NCBI GenBank assembly: GCA_024696155.1
Contig: JAILHD010000056.1
Span: 24,744 to 88,743, forward strand
Reading direction: 5' to 3'
Origin: Treponema sp.
Lineage (GTDB): Bacteria; Spirochaetota; Spirochaetia; Treponematales; Treponemataceae
DNA: 64,000 bases
Below, piece after piece: positions 20,591 through 30,246 of this stretch. Under the pieces are notes generated by a model. The model was not told the DNA's origin. It was given only the letters and a program-made list of their open reading frames with translations, and made no database searches. Made by a program: the position numbers and the translations under genes. Within the stretch, counting starts at the first letter, position 1. Every line of letters begins with the position of its first letter.

Positions 20591-22215
20591 TTAGAAACCT
20601 CCTTTACTAAACGGAATCCTACATCAGGATATCCAGTATTTAAATCAACATTCTTGTAGTTTGAGATTCTTAAGTCTGCAGGACCGTCCATCCATGAACC
20701 GCCTTTTACAGTACGAAGATCGTTTTCTTCTTTTTCGTTCTTGTTTGATGTTGTCCATTCCCATACGTTTCCAGACATATCAACAAGACCAAGTCCATTG
20801 TTTCCGTTTTCAAATGAACCTACAGGAGAAGGACCATTAAAGAGTCCGTTTCCCTTAAAGTTTGCATTCTTGTCCTTTTTAGGATCATCATCACCCCAAG
20901 GGTAAATAAACTGTGCACCACCACGGGCTGCTTTTTCCCATTCTTCTTCTACAGGAAGGCGGAATGTACATTCAAGCTGACCAGAAAGCCATTCTGCATA
21001 GCCCTGTGCATCTGTCAGACTAACGCCAATGATTGGCTGCAAAGGATTACTGTAATCTTCGTTATCAACATATTCTGGATTTGATTCTGCACGTGTAAGA
21101 TAAACATAAGCCATATACTGAATGTTTGTTACAGGAGCAACAGACATTTCAAAGGCTGGTAAGTCAACTTCGTGAGCAACTTCGCGCTGAGAAGCTTTTT
21201 TATCATTTTCGAGTTTTCCTGCCATGAATTTTCCAGCAGCAACTTCTACAGTTTTGAAAGCTTCTGAAATATCTTCTACACAATAAAAGCGGGCTTCTTC
21301 TGCAGAGCTTGCATCAATCTTTCTCATTTCTGCAGTTGAGTTTTTAACCTGAGCAAGAGCTGTAGAAATTGTAAGTGAAACAACTCTGTTCTGATATTCT
21401 TCTGCAACAGGATATTCAACAGTTACGTTTCCACTGTCATCTGTTGTAAGATAAGAAACAACTTCTGATGTTTCTGCACCTTCAGAAATAACTGAAACAT
21501 ATGGAACTTCCCAAACAGCTTTTACAGTAAGACCAGCAACTTCTTTTCCAGAGCCGTCTTTTACAGTTACAACAACAGGTGTTTCTGGTGTAATGATTTT
21601 ATCTTTTACAGAAAAAGACATTTCAAGTTCAGCAGCAAGCTTAGCACATACACTTTCTACCTTGCGGGAGAAAAGTTCTGTTCCGTTGTTCTGAAGAGTC
21701 AAAAGATCTGATTCTCCATTCACTGCCAGTGTAGAAAGGATTTCTGCTGCAAAACTGAATTTTTCTGCAACGTCTTTCTTAGAATTGAAATTATTATAAG
21801 CAGATGATAAAGAAGTGCGGAGTTTAGCAGTATAAGCTTCTTCCGCTTTTTCCCAATCTTTATCTTTCATGCGGTAAGTTACAGTTTTACCATCTTTACT
21901 AGCCTGGAAAGGTTTTTCGTTCCCAAGTCTTGCTTTTACAACATCGTCACCTACAGTAACTTTTGATGCTGCTGGATTTGTAAGTCTTACAGTAGCAGTT
22001 AAAGCGTTCTCAATAAGATCGCGCTTTGCCATAAAATCTGCTTCTTCTTTTGTTGCGGATTTACCATAACCATAATAGAAACCTGGTTCTTCTTTTACCA
22101 ATTCATTCTTTGGTTTTGAAAATGCATTCTCGCTGCACAACAAAGCCAGGCAAGCAGAAAAAACAAAGAATCTGATATGATTCTTTCCAAATCGATTAAA
22201 CATATTTTCCTCCAA
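20587..22215 (-). CDS. Exported protein with LPP20-like N-terminus and SUMF1/FGE-sulfatase-like C-terminal domain
   Basis: YGYGKSATKEEADFMAKRDLIENAL; FEMSVAPVTNIQYMAYV...FRLPVEEEWEKAARGGAQFIYPWG...GLVDMSGNVWEWT...VKGGSW...VGFRLVKE. Confidence 0.85.
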   Translation of the reverse strand: MEENMFNRFGKNHIRFFVFSACLALLCSENAFSKPKNELVKEEPGFYYGYGKSATKEEADFMAKRDLIENALTATVRLTNPAASKVTVGDDVVKARLGNEKPFQASKDGKTVTYRMKDKDWEKAEEAYTAKLRTSLSSAYNNFNSKKDVAEKFSFAAEILSTLAVNGESDLLTLQNNGTELFSRKVESVCAKLAAELEMSFSVKDKIITPETPVVVTVKDGSGKEVAGLTVKAVWEVPYVSVISEGAETSEVVSYLTTDDSGNVTVEYPVAEEYQNRVVSLTISTALAQVKNSTAEMRKIDASSAEEARFYCVEDISEAFKTVEVAAGKFMAGKLENDKKASQREVAHEVDLPAFEMSVAPVTNIQYMAYVYLTRAESNPEYVDNEDYSNPLQPIIGVSLTDAQGYAEWLSGQLECTFRLPVEEEWEKAARGGAQFIYPWGDDDPKKDKNANFKGNGLFNGPSPVGSFENGNNGLGLVDMSGNVWEWTTSNKNEKEENDLRTVKGGSWMDGPADLRISNYKNVDLNTGYPDVGFRLVKEVSK

Positions 22216-22520
22216 ATATGACTTAGCTCTTGTCCTACGTTTTTTCCAATTATTTACTTTTTATGTTTAATCTAACTTTTTGTTCTTTTTCTAACTTTTT
22301 GTTTTTTCTCTATCATCCAATTGTCCATTAAATTTCGTTCAATTGTCAAGTAGAAATATTATTTTTTGTTATGAAATACATATGAATTCATACAAAAAAG
22401 TGCGTTTTTTTATTTCTGAAAACGTAGAATAAGAATCTAAGTCATATACTTGTTAAACAAAATCTTGTTATAAAAATTACACACAAAAAACAATTTTTTT
22501 TATTTTCAGGGAGATTTTTG

Positions 22521-22554
22521 CAAAAAAAAAAAGGCTGTCCTGAAAAGGACAGCC
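22521..22554 (-). terminator. Intrinsic terminator downstream of the M20 peptidase gene
   Basis: Minus strand GGCTGTCC-TTTTCA-GGACAGCC followed by a run of T. Confidence 0.85.
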
Positions 22555-22577
22555 GGTATTCATCAATACTGATATAA

Positions 22578-23789
22578 CTATCTGAACAATTCTACAAGTG
22601 TCATTGCATCTGCAAGAAGATTTTCAACCTTACAGTATTCATTAGGTTGATGAGCCTGATCATCAAGGGTACTCCATACAGCAGCATCAATTCCTTCGCG
22701 GCGAAGTTCTGCAGCAACAGTGCCTCCACCAATACCAATGCATTTTGCATCAATTCCGTGAACTTTCTTAAGAGCTTCTGCAAGTTTTCTTACAACAGGA
22801 GCATCTGCAGGGCTTGCTGGAGATTCTGATTTCTGAGGAGTTTCATATTCAACTCTTACTCCATATTTCTTTTCAATTTCTGTACAGATTTCATCAACCT
22901 TTTCTGTTACCTGTGCAAGAGAATAGCAAGGTAAAATTCGGCAATCAAAACAGCTTACATCTTCGCCAGGAATAATGTTGATTCCGTCTACATTCTTAAG
23001 ACGCATTGTAGGCTGGAAAGTTGAATAAGGAGGTTCAAAAAGAGCATCGCGCTTATCAAATACCTTTTCCAGTCCGTTGATTTTTAGGGCAAGTTCGCTT
23101 GCTGCAAGGCAGGCATTTGCACCGTTGTCTGGACGTGAACCGTGTGTCTGTTTTCCAAAAACATGAACACGAAGCCACAAAAGGTTCTTTTCTGCAATTT
23201 CAATTGTCTCACCTTTTGGATCTCCACCATCAGGAATAAGGATTAAATCCTGCTTTTTAAAGAGGTCTGTATTCTTTAAAAGCCATACCATTCCTAAGTC
23301 ACTTCCACATTCTTCATCAGCAGCAAAAAGAAGTTTTATTGTATAAGAAGGAGTGATTTTATTCTTTATAAAATAAAGAGCTGCAAGGACTCCAGAAATA
23401 AGTCCCTGCTGATTGTCTTCTACACCGCGGCCGTACAAAACGCCGTCTTTTTCTACGCATTCCCATGGATTTGTGTCCCAGAGTTTTAAGTCGCCTGTAG
23501 GAACTACGTCCATATGGGCAATGCTCCATACAGTATGTTCATCACTCTGACCTGAAATTGTTGCAACAAGATTAGGACGAACACCAGAACTTACACGGCT
23601 GTCTGGAGCATCATACTGTTCAAGATGTTCAAAACCATGCAAAAAAAGCCATTTTTTGAGAGCCGCACATTTTTCGCTTTCACCATCGCCACCGTTCTGA
23701 GGGGCCATTGCCTTAATTGAAGTAAGAAGTTTTTCAAGTTCAATAGCAAGGGCACGATTTTCGTTCATAAAAGTACGTATGTCTGTCAT
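22578..23789 (-). CDS. M20-family dipeptidase/deacylase (PepV/Sapep-like)
   Basis: IAHMDVVPTGDLKLWDTNPWECVEKDGVLYGRGVEDNQQGL, FAADEECGSDLGM, GGGTVAAEL. Confidence 0.9.
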   Translation of the reverse strand: MTDIRTFMNENRALAIELEKLLTSIKAMAPQNGGDGESEKCAALKKWLFLHGFEHLEQYDAPDSRVSSGVRPNLVATISGQSDEHTVWSIAHMDVVPTGDLKLWDTNPWECVEKDGVLYGRGVEDNQQGLISGVLAALYFIKNKITPSYTIKLLFAADEECGSDLGMVWLLKNTDLFKKQDLILIPDGGDPKGETIEIAEKNLLWLRVHVFGKQTHGSRPDNGANACLAASELALKINGLEKVFDKRDALFEPPYSTFQPTMRLKNVDGINIIPGEDVSCFDCRILPCYSLAQVTEKVDEICTEIEKKYGVRVEYETPQKSESPASPADAPVVRKLAEALKKVHGIDAKCIGIGGGTVAAELRREGIDAAVWSTLDDQAHQPNEYCKVENLLADAMTLVELFR

Positions 23790-23801
23790 AAAAAAAATCC
23801 T

Positions 23802-24953
23802 TTAAAATCCTTTGAGTTTTAGTATTCTAAGAACACTTTCATCGAGCCGGCTTTCAGAAATCACACCATTGCGAACGGCTTCCAGCACTCCGTCGTACGC
23901 TTTAAAGAATTCGGCCGGCATTAAAATTATGTCGTTTCCAGCATTAAAGGCCATTACAGCAGCCTCACCTGGAGCATAGTGTTTTTTAATTGCATTCATT
24001 CCAAGAGAATCTGTAAGGATTACGCCTTCGTAACCAAGTTCTCCACGAAGTTTTCCTGTTATCAATTCTTTAGAAAGAGAAGCAGGCAGCCCGTCTGTAG
24101 TAACATTTGGAAGTGAAACATGAGCTATCATTACACTGTCTGTATTTTTAAATGTCTTAACAAAAGGAATAAGTTCTGATTTCTTCAGTTCTTCCCAGTT
24201 TTTGGCAACGTAAACTGATTTTTCGTGGGTGTCGTCTTTTGTGTCACCATGCCCCGGAAAATGTTTTGTGCAGCCCAGCACATTATGCTCATGAAGACCT
24301 TCCAGATACGCATTTGCCATTGCAGAAACAAGTTCAGGATCACTGCCAAATGCACGGTCGCCGATTACACGATTTTCTGGATTTGTATTTACATCTGTAT
24401 CTGGAGCAAAGTTCCAGGTAAACCCATATTCGCTAAGATAAGAACCGATGTATTCTCCTGCCCTTCTGGCATTTTCCACATCGCCGGTGGCACCAATACT
24501 TTCCATGCTGCCAACATTTTTAATTTCCAGAGCCTCTGTACGTGCAAGGCGGGTAACTCTCCCCCCCTCTTCATCAACTGCAATAAAAGGTGGAATTTTG
24601 CACAACTCTGTCATCTGTGCGTTTAATTTTTTTAGCTGAGTTTTTGACTTGATGTTTCCGCCAAAAAGAATAAAACCGCCAACCTGATAGCGTTCAAAGG
24701 CATTTTTATGAGCGGAAGGTACAGACTTCCAGTATTTATAATTCTTTACATTACCAAATTTTGGATCAAACTGATCTGGTTCGATTAAAAAAAGCTGCCC
24801 AACTTTTTCTTCTACAGAAAGTTCAGAAAGAATCTGTTCTGCACTTTTTTTTGAATCATCAGAAATGTCAGAAACTGGAATTTTTGAAGAAGCACAACCT
24901 GTTGTAAAAGTCAGAAAGGAAAAAATTCCAGCTAAAAAAATCAGTTTCTTCAT
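23802..24953 (-). CDS. Glycoside hydrolase family 3, beta-N-acetylhexosaminidase-like lipoprotein
   Basis: Lipobox FTTGCASS; AVDEEGGRVTRL and CTKHFPGHGDTKDDTHEK. Confidence 0.9.
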   Translation of the reverse strand: MKKLIFLAGIFSFLTFTTGCASSKIPVSDISDDSKKSAEQILSELSVEEKVGQLFLIEPDQFDPKFGNVKNYKYWKSVPSAHKNAFERYQVGGFILFGGNIKSKTQLKKLNAQMTELCKIPPFIAVDEEGGRVTRLARTEALEIKNVGSMESIGATGDVENARRAGEYIGSYLSEYGFTWNFAPDTDVNTNPENRVIGDRAFGSDPELVSAMANAYLEGLHEHNVLGCTKHFPGHGDTKDDTHEKSVYVAKNWEELKKSELIPFVKTFKNTDSVMIAHVSLPNVTTDGLPASLSKELITGKLRGELGYEGVILTDSLGMNAIKKHYAPGEAAVMAFNAGNDIILMPAEFFKAYDGVLEAVRNGVISESRLDESVLRILKLKGF

Positions 24954-24957
24954 TAAA

Positions 24958-25353
24958 TTAGTTTTCTGCTTCTTTGTTCTTTAATTTTTTCTCCGGAATC
25001 TTATCAAGCCCAATCTGCGCAAGTTTTTTGTAGGCACCCGGAAGCTGCCCCTGAGAATATCCATAAATATCAAGAAGTTCAGTAAAAGTATCGTATGCTT
25101 TATCATACTGATGAGATTTATAATAAACGTTTCCAAGTTCGTATTTTGCTTCTACATAAGTAGCAGCATTTGTACCGTAACGTTCAAGCACAGTCGAATA
25201 ACAAAGTTCAGCCGATTTATAGTCACCAGTTACAAGATAATTCTGTCCCATCTGGATAATTTGTGCTGCTGTAAGATCTTCCGGCACACTCTTTAATGTT
25301 GCACAAGAAATTAGAAAAATAGATGCAAGAACTGTAAGAATAATTTTTTTCAT
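24958..25353 (-). CDS. TPR-containing lipoprotein
   Basis: MKKIILTVLASIFLISCATLK lipobox; repeat-like ELGNVYYKSHQYDKAYDTFTELLDIYG. Confidence 0.75.
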   Translation of the reverse strand: MKKIILTVLASIFLISCATLKSVPEDLTAAQIIQMGQNYLVTGDYKSAELCYSTVLERYGTNAATYVEAKYELGNVYYKSHQYDKAYDTFTELLDIYGYSQGQLPGAYKKLAQIGLDKIPEKKLKNKEAEN

Positions 25354-25474
25354 AGTTTTAATTTTACCTAAAATTTAAAGTTTTTTAAACCTCAAAAGTT
25401 ACAGTTTTGATATTACGCAGGGATAATTTTGAGTTTTAATAAAAAGCGCATTAACAAGGGATTTTTTGTATGTT

Positions 25475-25948
25475 ATGATAAAAAAGATGAAAAAACTTTG
25501 TACTACTTCTTTAATTTTACTCACCTTGTTTTTGGTCGGCTGTGCTTCCAGTTCTAATTCTGCTGCTGAAAATGAAAAAAAGTCGGCTCCATCGTATTCA
25601 AAATCAGAAAAAATAACAGCCCGATTTGACGACTGGAAATATAAAGGCTTTGGAATGTCGCTGCCTGAATGGATAGAAGCCGCCGTTGACGGAAAAACTG
25701 AAAAAGTTGCAAAAATCTTAAATACAAAGAGCGAAGAAATTGTAATTTTTACAGGTTCTGGAATAAACGTAGACCAGTCTGAAGATAAATTAAAAGCTCA
25801 GATTCCGCAGGATAAAAAACTGCTGGAGGCATTTTGGGTTCGTGTAAACGAAGAAGTAAAAAAGTTGGAAGAACCATACATCACGGTTTTAATTTATGAA
25901 AACAAAAGTGCCTTATCACAGAATCAGGCACAGGAGGATATAGAATGA
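25475..25948 (+). CDS. Hypothetical lipoprotein
   Basis: MKKLCTTSLILLTLFLVGCASSS; start choice (25466 TTG / 25475 / 25487) uncertain. Confidence 0.7.
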   Translation: MIKKMKKLCTTSLILLTLFLVGCASSSNSAAENEKKSAPSYSKSEKITARFDDWKYKGFGMSLPEWIEAAVDGKTEKVAKILNTKSEEIVIFTGSGINVDQSEDKLKAQIPQDKKLLEAFWVRVNEEVKKLEEPYITVLIYENKSALSQNQAQEDIE

Positions 25949-26904
25949 AAGTTTTAGTAATTGGCGGTGCCGGATATATCGGAAGCCATGTTGTAAAGGA
26001 GATGATGGCAGCAGGTCACAAGGTAACAGTATTTGATAACCTTTCTTCTGGATTGCGCGTAAATCTTTTTCCTGAAAATGACTTTATTTATGGAAACATT
26101 TTGATTCCATCAGACCTAGATGCAGCATTTGCACGTGGCTTTGACGCTTTTGTTCACCTTGCAGCATTTAAAGCAGCTGGTGAATCTATGATTGTTCCAG
26201 AAAAATATTCTGTAAACAACATCACTGGTACTTTGAACATCATGAACGCAGCTGTCGCTCACAACTGTAAAAAAATGATTTTCTCTTCTTCTGCTGCAAC
26301 TTTCGGCGAACCGCAGTATCTTCCAATGGACGAAAATCATCCTCAGAATCCAATCAACTACTACGGATTTACAAAACTTGAAATTGAACGCTTTATGGAC
26401 TGGTATGATCAGCTTAAGGGAATGCGCTTTGCAGCCCTCCGCTACTTTAATGCAGCTGGTTACGATCCTGAAGGAAAAATCCGCGGACTTGAACAGAAGC
26501 CGGAAAACCTTCTTCCACGCATTATGGAAGCAGCACTTGGTCAGCGCGAACTTAAAGTATTTGGAACTGACTACGACACTCGCGATGGAACATGTATCCG
26601 CGACTATGTTCACGTAACAGACCTTGCACGTGCTCACGTAATGGCACTTGAATACATTGCAAAGAACGATAAGAGCATTAAACTTAACCTGGGAACTGAA
26701 AAGGGAACAACTGTTAAGGAACTTCTGGATGCTGCACGCAAAATTACAGGAAAAGCAATTCCTGCAGAAGACGCTCCACGCCGTCCTGGAGACCCTGCAA
26801 GCCTTTACACAAGTTCAAAACTTGCTAAAGATTTGCTTGGTTGGGAACCAAAATATTCTGATGTAGATACTCTTGTAAAGACTACTTGGGAAGTATACAA
26901 ATAA
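25945..26904 (+). CDS. galE: UDP-glucose 4-epimerase
   Basis: MKVLVIGGAGYIGSHVVKEM, SSSAATFG, YYGFTKLEIE, LRYFNAAG, GTCIRDYVHVTDLA. Confidence 0.92.
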   Translation: MKVLVIGGAGYIGSHVVKEMMAAGHKVTVFDNLSSGLRVNLFPENDFIYGNILIPSDLDAAFARGFDAFVHLAAFKAAGESMIVPEKYSVNNITGTLNIMNAAVAHNCKKMIFSSSAATFGEPQYLPMDENHPQNPINYYGFTKLEIERFMDWYDQLKGMRFAALRYFNAAGYDPEGKIRGLEQKPENLLPRIMEAALGQRELKVFGTDYDTRDGTCIRDYVHVTDLARAHVMALEYIAKNDKSIKLNLGTEKGTTVKELLDAARKITGKAIPAEDAPRRPGDPASLYTSSKLAKDLLGWEPKYSDVDTLVKTTWEVYK

Positions 26905-27029
26905 AAGAAAATGCTTTCACGGGGAACCTTGCTTTGCTTCGCTTTGGCGACTCAATACACTAGAGTAGCTTAGTTTGACGCGCTTTTGACGCTACGCAAA
27001 TCAAGAAACCCCGTTACGCATTTTCTTTT
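26903..27029. repeat. Long intergenic palindrome between convergent genes
   Basis: Arms AAAAGAAAATGC (26903-26914) and GCATTTTCTTTT (27018-27029), then CGGGG/CCCCG. Confidence 0.75.
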
Positions 27030-27069
27030 TCTCTCCACCCTTTACACTTATTAATTTCATTTACAAATG

Positions 27070-28329
27070 TTAGTTAGATGGCAGCAAAATTGTGTGAACG
27101 GTAATGCCTTTTGATTTTGCTACGCCCATTACATATTCTTTAGAAAATTTTCCTGTCATGCGCGGATACGGATGCGGCTGGGCATCTCCTATCAAAAGAA
27201 TCTGCCGGTCTGAATCTGGCCGCCATTCAAAATATTCGGCACTTGCATAAAGTGCTTCATATACAGCTTCTGGAACATCTCCACCTTCACGTCCATTCAT
27301 AGAAATAGATTTTAAGTTTCGGCTAAAACTTTCGTAATTCTGTGTGAACGCAAAAAGCTTTACAGGAAGATTCATGTATTTGTAGGTATCGCCATAATCA
27401 CGATAGAAAAGAAGTCCAAAGCGGGCATCAGGGCTTTCTCCAAACACTCGGCGAAGTTCAGGCTCCAGCCGTGCCTTTAGCTCATCAATATCATCTTTCA
27501 TACTGCCAGTTGCATCAACTGCCAGAACAAGATCAAGCGGTTTGGTTCTGTCAAAACCTTCGATTACGCCCATAATGTCCTCTACGATGGTAGATGGTCC
27601 TTTAGAATAAATCATACTATCATCAAGTTCCTTAAAGGCTTCGCTTGCTATAGGGTTGTAATCATTTGTAAGAATAACTTCTGGCTCTGGCTCAGGTTCT
27701 GCAACAGGAGCAGGACGCGGACGCTTTTTAGTCACAAGGTCAAACATGTAAGGATTATCCATGTAGTCGCCAGTGTAATCTGCAAAAGGCTTTTCGTAGG
27801 TTCTGATGTTGATAAAGGTGCCTTTTCCAATTTCAATCTCTCCGTTACGAGCCCATGGGTATCCGTAAACAATTTTTGGAGGAATATAGATATGAAAGGC
27901 CTGTCCAAAAAAGTCAGTTTCTTCTGGGGTAGAATCTACAAGGCTGTAGCGGGCATAATCCGTATCAAGTTTTTTACCGTTTAGCATACGGATTTCATCA
28001 CCATTTACAGAATTATACTCTTTGGCACGATAAGCATAATTATCATTCTGGCCAGAAGGGTCTTTTGTAGTCTCTGTAAGCAGGATTGACCCCACAAACG
28101 GCGTCTTTTTGACGTAAAGGTGAAAGCCACCTTTGTTTTCATCCGCCTCTTTTACAAGACGAATATGTTCAGGAGGAATCATAAGCTGCTGCTGACGTTC
28201 TGTATAAACAATCTGCTGACCTTTTCCTTCATAATTATTTTGATAATTTTCCTGCACTGGCTGCGCAAACATAGCAGAAATGGAAAAACCGACTGAAATT
28301 AAAAGACCTATCAATTTTTTCTTTATCAT
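27070..28329 (-). CDS. Exported von Willebrand factor A domain protein
   Basis: Signal peptide; LDLVLAVDATGSMKDDIDELK (DxxGSM MIDAS-like), DARFGLLFYRDYGD. Confidence 0.85.
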   Translation of the reverse strand: MIKKKLIGLLISVGFSISAMFAQPVQENYQNNYEGKGQQIVYTERQQQLMIPPEHIRLVKEADENKGGFHLYVKKTPFVGSILLTETTKDPSGQNDNYAYRAKEYNSVNGDEIRMLNGKKLDTDYARYSLVDSTPEETDFFGQAFHIYIPPKIVYGYPWARNGEIEIGKGTFINIRTYEKPFADYTGDYMDNPYMFDLVTKKRPRPAPVAEPEPEPEVILTNDYNPIASEAFKELDDSMIYSKGPSTIVEDIMGVIEGFDRTKPLDLVLAVDATGSMKDDIDELKARLEPELRRVFGESPDARFGLLFYRDYGDTYKYMNLPVKLFAFTQNYESFSRNLKSISMNGREGGDVPEAVYEALYASAEYFEWRPDSDRQILLIGDAQPHPYPRMTGKFSKEYVMGVAKSKGITVHTILLPSN

Positions 28330-28477
28330 ACTTCTTTATCGGTTGAAAAATAAAAAAAATGATTTATAATTATAATAGGTTGTTAATATATACTTTATTT
28401 TATTAAATATACTTTAAATTGTGGCTCAACTTAAGTAAAATATAAGTTCCGTATAACGGTAAAAAACAACAAAAAAG

Positions 28478-29554
28478 ATGGAAAACAAAAAAGCTCAGGA
28501 TTTTGAGCAGATAGACATAAGTACATTCTTTGACTCGGAAGCAGAAGTCGAACAGGAAGACTCCAAGGTCGTCATATTTACAAAAAAACAGCAGGCCCTG
28601 GTTAATGAAGTTATACCTATTGTTCAAACAAACAACCGAGAAACAGCAGAAAGTTTTATAAACCGAATTGTAGATCTAGAAGCACTTGCTTCTGCAATTA
28701 ACCGCTTTCCTTCTCTTTTGGAACGTCATTCAATAATTGGCGATATACGAACTCCAACTTCGCTTATTGACTCTTTGATTGAACACTTGAATAACGGTGA
28801 TTCGACTCTCCAGCTGCCTTCAAAAGCAAACCTTGGAAAAAGTCTTTTAATTGCAAAAATTCATACACTTTCGCGACTTGGTCGGGAAACAAAACACCTT
28901 GGAGAAGAACAGCTTGCAAAAGAGCTTGAAACAGAAACAATTTCATCTATGTTCTCTCTGCTGGTAGAAGACGTTTACCTGAACCTTATCCGCGACACAA
29001 CCCAGCCAGTTGAATTCCGCCGCGAATGGGCAATGAGTCTTCTTCTTTTGTGGGAACACTGGAGTGATCAGAATATTGAAGACGTTGCTCCTGTCTTACA
29101 GGCCGTTTGGACTGCACGCCGCCGTCTGGCACCAGCATTTGGAACAATGATGGGAACCTCAGAGCTTATGATGATTTCCATGCAAATGGACGAGCAGTGG
29201 ATTCACTTTATTAAAGAAAAAATGGGGGAACCTGGGGTTACTCAGGCTATGGAAGAATTCCTTTTTGGAATTTCTTACGAACAGATAAAAACACTTAAAA
29301 ACACGCTTAAGACTCAGGGAATTTCTGCAATTGGGCGTGATGAAGTTTCAAAGTTCCTTGGTGAGCACGTAAAAGCCGATGCAGGTTTGGACTACCGCGA
29401 CTTCTACTCGCTTTACACTGTACGACGCGATAATGCGCGCTCTCGTGCACGATTTAAGGTAGAAGGCCCATATAAAACTTTGGAAGATTATTATATTCAG
29501 TTTGTAACAGAACAGAACAAGGAGAAACAGAAAAATGACACCTTCGCACAATGA
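28478..29554 (+). CDS. Conserved hypothetical cytoplasmic protein
   Basis: 358 aa ORF, no signal; overlaps the following XRE gene by 20 bp. Confidence 0.75.
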   Translation: MENKKAQDFEQIDISTFFDSEAEVEQEDSKVVIFTKKQQALVNEVIPIVQTNNRETAESFINRIVDLEALASAINRFPSLLERHSIIGDIRTPTSLIDSLIEHLNNGDSTLQLPSKANLGKSLLIAKIHTLSRLGRETKHLGEEQLAKELETETISSMFSLLVEDVYLNLIRDTTQPVEFRREWAMSLLLLWEHWSDQNIEDVAPVLQAVWTARRRLAPAFGTMMGTSELMMISMQMDEQWIHFIKEKMGEPGVTQAMEEFLFGISYEQIKTLKNTLKTQGISAIGRDEVSKFLGEHVKADAGLDYRDFYSLYTVRRDNARSRARFKVEGPYKTLEDYYIQFVTEQNKEKQKNDTFAQ

Positions 29555-30155
29555 ACCGGCAGAAGACACAAGCATTCACCCAAAAAAGGTGCCGTACCAT
29601 TTTGGAGAAAAACTCCGTCAGGTGCGCGAGCATAAGGGCTATACTCTTAAAGTAGTGGCACAGCAGGCAGGCGTAAGCGAAAGCCTTGTTTCGCAGATTG
29701 AGCGCAATCATGTTTCGCCAGCAATTGATACTTTACTTGCCCTTGCAGATGTACTGGATATTAATCTGGAATTTTTGTTTGAAGAATACCGCAAAGAGCG
29801 CCCTGTAAAAATTATCCGCAATGGAGAGCGCCCTACTCTTAATGAAGAAGACATTATTTATGAAGAAATTTCTAAGCCGGATGATGTAGATAAGCAGAAT
29901 GCATTTGAAGCCTACATGATTAAAGTTCCAGCAAATTCTCATACTCACCGCGGATCTTATGGCCACATTGGGAAAGAAATGGGATACATTCTTCATGGAA
30001 AGGCAAAATTAACTTACGAAAACAAGGAATACATTCTGGAAGAAGGCGACAGTGCCACATTCTCTTCTGGTGTGCCACATACCCTGGAAAACATCGGTAC
30101 AGATGAACTAAGCGCCATCTGGATTGTTACACCACCACAAAGATTTGTAAACTAA
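29535..30155 (+). CDS. XRE-family regulator with C-terminal cupin domain
   Basis: KLRQVREHKGYTLKVVAQQAGVSESLVSQIERNHVSPAIDTLLALADVL then cupin HTHRGSYGHIGKEMGYILHGKAKLTYENKEYILEEGDSATFSSGVPH. Confidence 0.92.
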   Translation: MTPSHNEPAEDTSIHPKKVPYHFGEKLRQVREHKGYTLKVVAQQAGVSESLVSQIERNHVSPAIDTLLALADVLDINLEFLFEEYRKERPVKIIRNGERPTLNEEDIIYEEISKPDDVDKQNAFEAYMIKVPANSHTHRGSYGHIGKEMGYILHGKAKLTYENKEYILEEGDSATFSSGVPHTLENIGTDELSAIWIVTPPQRFVN

Positions 30156-30188
30156 TAACAGCAACTTGCGGCAAAGACACAAATTACA

Positions 30189-30233
30189 GGTGGTTCGCGG
30201 CATCTGGAAGTTATAGAATGCCTTACGACCACC
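30189..30233 (-). repeat. Stem-loop repeat, family A copy 2
   Basis: Minus strand GGTGGTCGTAAGGCATTCTATAACTTCCAGATGCCGCGAACCACC; flanked by 16-bp direct repeats. Confidence 0.6.
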
Positions 30234-30246
30234 GCAGATTTGTAAA

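Noticed and set aside
24556-24568. Run of 7 C (poly-G on coding strand) in the GH3 gene, possible phase-variation tract
   Set aside because: It encodes the conserved EEGGR of the catalytic domain and the frame is intact; the tract is short.
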